Source: Microcaldota archaeon
Lineage (GTDB): Archaea > Micrarchaeota > Micrarchaeia > Micrarchaeales > CABMGC01
Assembly: GCA_030040595.1 (NCBI GenBank)
Contig: JASHTL010000070.1
Location: forward strand, 1-5,668
Direction of reading: 5' to 3'
DNA: 5,668 nt
Shown piece by piece: positions 4,741 to 5,668 of this stretch; position 1 is the first letter of the stretch, and each line of letters begins with the position of its first letter. The notes under the pieces are model-generated. The model saw nothing but the letters and a program-made list of their open reading frames with translations. It made no database searches and was not told the DNA's origin. The translations under genes and the position numbers were made by a program.

Positions 4741-5499
4741 ATGGCAGCCAACGCATTCACGTATATAATATTGATAGTGGTAGTTGTCGTAGCGATAATA
4801 GCCATAGACCTGCTGCTTGGCACGCTTATAAGCCACAAATCAACGACCTCAGTCTCGACTACTTCAGTACCAAAGGGCCCTACAACAGCAGGACAGATAT
4901 CGACAATCAATTACACAAGCAACTCCACGGGCTGTCTCTCCCCGAACCCGGTGCAGGCGATATTCAACGGCAACTTCTCAACCGGCAACTTCATCGGGTG
5001 GAATGTCACCGGCACTGGTTTTGGCAATGCGCCGGTGAACATAACGCAGGCAAACGCAAATGGCGACTACTACGGCTACCCGTGGAACGGGTACAATGGC
5101 ACATTCTTTGCCACTACACACGAGCCCGGAAGCAGCATAGCGCAGGGAAACCTGACAACTGAGCCGTTCAAGGTTACAGAGCCGTACATCAACTTCCAGA
5201 TCGTATCGCCTCAGGACAACAATCTGTATGTAGAGGTGCTCGAGTATGGCAAGCCTTTCATAGTGAGCCATTACTACACGTATCCGGCAGTGGCGAACGC
5301 ATCGCTGGCGCCTAGCACTTTCGTTAACGCAAGCATACCGGTGGCATCTCTGATATGCCAGAACGTGACCCTAAGGATCGTCGCCGGCGTAGTCAACCAG
5401 AAGGTAAACGGCGTGAAGTTCATCGCCGTAGGCGACTTCTACATGGACAAGGTTGCTGTGCAGGCGCAGGGAATCGTGCTGAACAGGACTGTTGTCTAG
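4741..5499 (+). CDS. Membrane-anchored, heavily N-glycosylatable surface protein
   Basis: A 252-aa protein of unknown function. Residues about 8-27 form one hydrophobic segment (YIILIVVVVVAIIAIDLLL), then a Ser/Thr-rich linker (about 34-50), then a beta-rich domain to the end. The domain opens with NGNFSTGNFIGW (76-87), close to the 'NGsFEtGdfsGW' opening of many secreted jelly-roll, carbohydrate-binding-like domains, and closes with GDFYMDKVAV (231-240), like the usual final strand with an Asp. Eleven N-x-S/T sequons lie after the membrane segment, supporting an exterior location and N-glycosylation. C65 and C206 could form a disulphide. The N-terminus has no Lys or Arg before the membrane segment, so the orientation is not given by the positive-inside rule and rests on the sequons. 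The frame is open to an ATG at 4672, but the TATA box lies within that part, so ATG 4741 is chosen. No catalytic motif is seen. Confidence 0.8.
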   Translation: MAANAFTYIILIVVVVVAIIAIDLLLGTLISHKSTTSVSTTSVPKGPTTAGQISTINYTSNSTGCLSPNPVQAIFNGNFSTGNFIGWNVTGTGFGNAPVNITQANANGDYYGYPWNGYNGTFFATTHEPGSSIAQGNLTTEPFKVTEPYINFQIVSPQDNNLYVEVLEYGKPFIVSHYYTYPAVANASLAPSTFVNASIPVASLICQNVTLRIVAGVVNQKVNGVKFIAVGDFYMDKVAVQAQGIVLNRTVV

Positions 5500-5517
5500 T
5501 CGGCCTGCTCGGAACGC

Positions 5518-5524
5518 TTTTTAA
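5518..5524 (+). promoter_or_regulatory. TATA-like element before cysS
   Basis: TTTTTAA is centred about 25 nt before ATG 5546, the spacing of a leaderless archaeal mRNA. The same T5 tract sits 18 nt after the surface-protein stop and could help to end that transcript. No Shine-Dalgarno is visible before the ATG. Confidence 0.4.
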
Positions 5525-5545
5525 GGTGTTTGCTGAGCTAGTAAT

Positions 5546-5668
5546 ATGCTTCACATATACAACACCCTCACCAGGAAGAAGGAGAGGTTCAGGCCCATAA
5601 ATGGCAAGTCCGTTGGGCTGTACACCTGCGGCATAACCGCATACTTCTACCCGCACATCGGCAACATG
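5546..5668 (+). CDS. cysS: Cysteinyl-tRNA synthetase, N-terminal part cut by the window edge
   Basis: The first 41 codons of the class I synthetase that charges tRNA-Cys with cysteine using ATP. The opening MLHIYNTLTRKKERF follows the family's usual MLKIYNTLTRxKE start, which fixes the start codon. LYTCGIT (25-31) puts Cys at residue 28, the first zinc ligand that recognises cysteine, and PHIGN (36-40) is the class I HIGH signature in its HIGN form. Between them the common text is T-V-Y-D, whereas here it is T-A-Y-F (31-34), so the normally acidic residue is Phe. The rest of the protein, including the remaining zinc ligands and the KMSKS loop, is outside the window. The gene starts 46 nt after the surface-protein stop and probably has its own promoter. 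Confidence 0.93.
   Translation, partial: MLHIYNTLTRKKERFRPINGKSVGLYTCGITAYFYPHIGNM

Noticed and set aside
5355..5600. Plus-strand ORF of 81 aa, Arg-rich
   Set aside because: It overlaps the end of the surface protein and the start of cysS in another frame; the repeated Arg/Gly text is a frame-shifted reading of those genes.
1..5668. CRISPR array, transposon ends, tRNA or rRNA genes
   Set aside because: No regularly spaced repeats, transposase motifs, cloverleaf-like segment or rRNA core text were found when reading both strands by eye. The only repeats are those at 2484-2610.

Overview
The window is a compact stretch of an archaeal chromosome. The archaeal markers are KEOPS genes in the archaeal/eukaryotic form (Kae1 followed by Bud32), a short archaeal-type S-adenosylhomocysteinase, TATA-type promoter elements about 24-26 nt upstream of several start codons (suggesting leaderless or nearly leaderless mRNAs), and frequent ATA (Ile) and AGG/AGA (Arg) codons. 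Small genes, tight packing and moderate GC would fit a DPANN lineage such as Micrarchaeota, but that placement is inference from style and not from a marker comparison.

Layout. (1) 1-114: non-coding edge with a TATA box. (2) 115-2114, plus strand: an unrecognised 139-aa protein with a TTG start, then kae1 and bud32. The last two overlap by 4 nt (ATGA) and encode the catalytic core of the complex that makes the t6A37 tRNA modification. (3) 2106-4498, minus strand, convergent with bud32: read in its own direction, S-adenosylhomocysteinase comes first. After 4 nt it is followed by a class I SAM-dependent methyltransferase. After a 124-nt AT-rich gap comes a small retropepsin-like (clan AA) aspartic protease whose 3' end overlaps bud32 by 9 nt. 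(4) 4499-4740: a purine-rich, in-frame leader upstream of the hydrolase, then a short divergent promoter region. (5) 4741-5499, plus strand: a membrane-anchored surface protein with 11 N-glycosylation sequons and an 'NGNFSTGNFIGW'-type beta-sandwich domain. (6) 5546-5668, plus strand: the first 41 codons of cysteinyl-tRNA synthetase, cut by the window edge.

How the genes work together. Kae1 and Bud32 act as partners on tRNA. The hydrolase removes the SAH that methyltransferases produce, and the methyltransferase directly behind it probably shares its transcript. The surface protein, the protease and the first ORF have no clear link to these. No CRISPR array, insertion sequence, rRNA or tRNA was seen. 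The window is mostly housekeeping. The parts most worth a second look are the stand-alone retropepsin-like protein with its repeat-bearing upstream gap, the dense glycosylation sites of the surface protein, substitutions in conserved motifs of the hydrolase and of CysRS, and the charged in-frame leader of the hydrolase.
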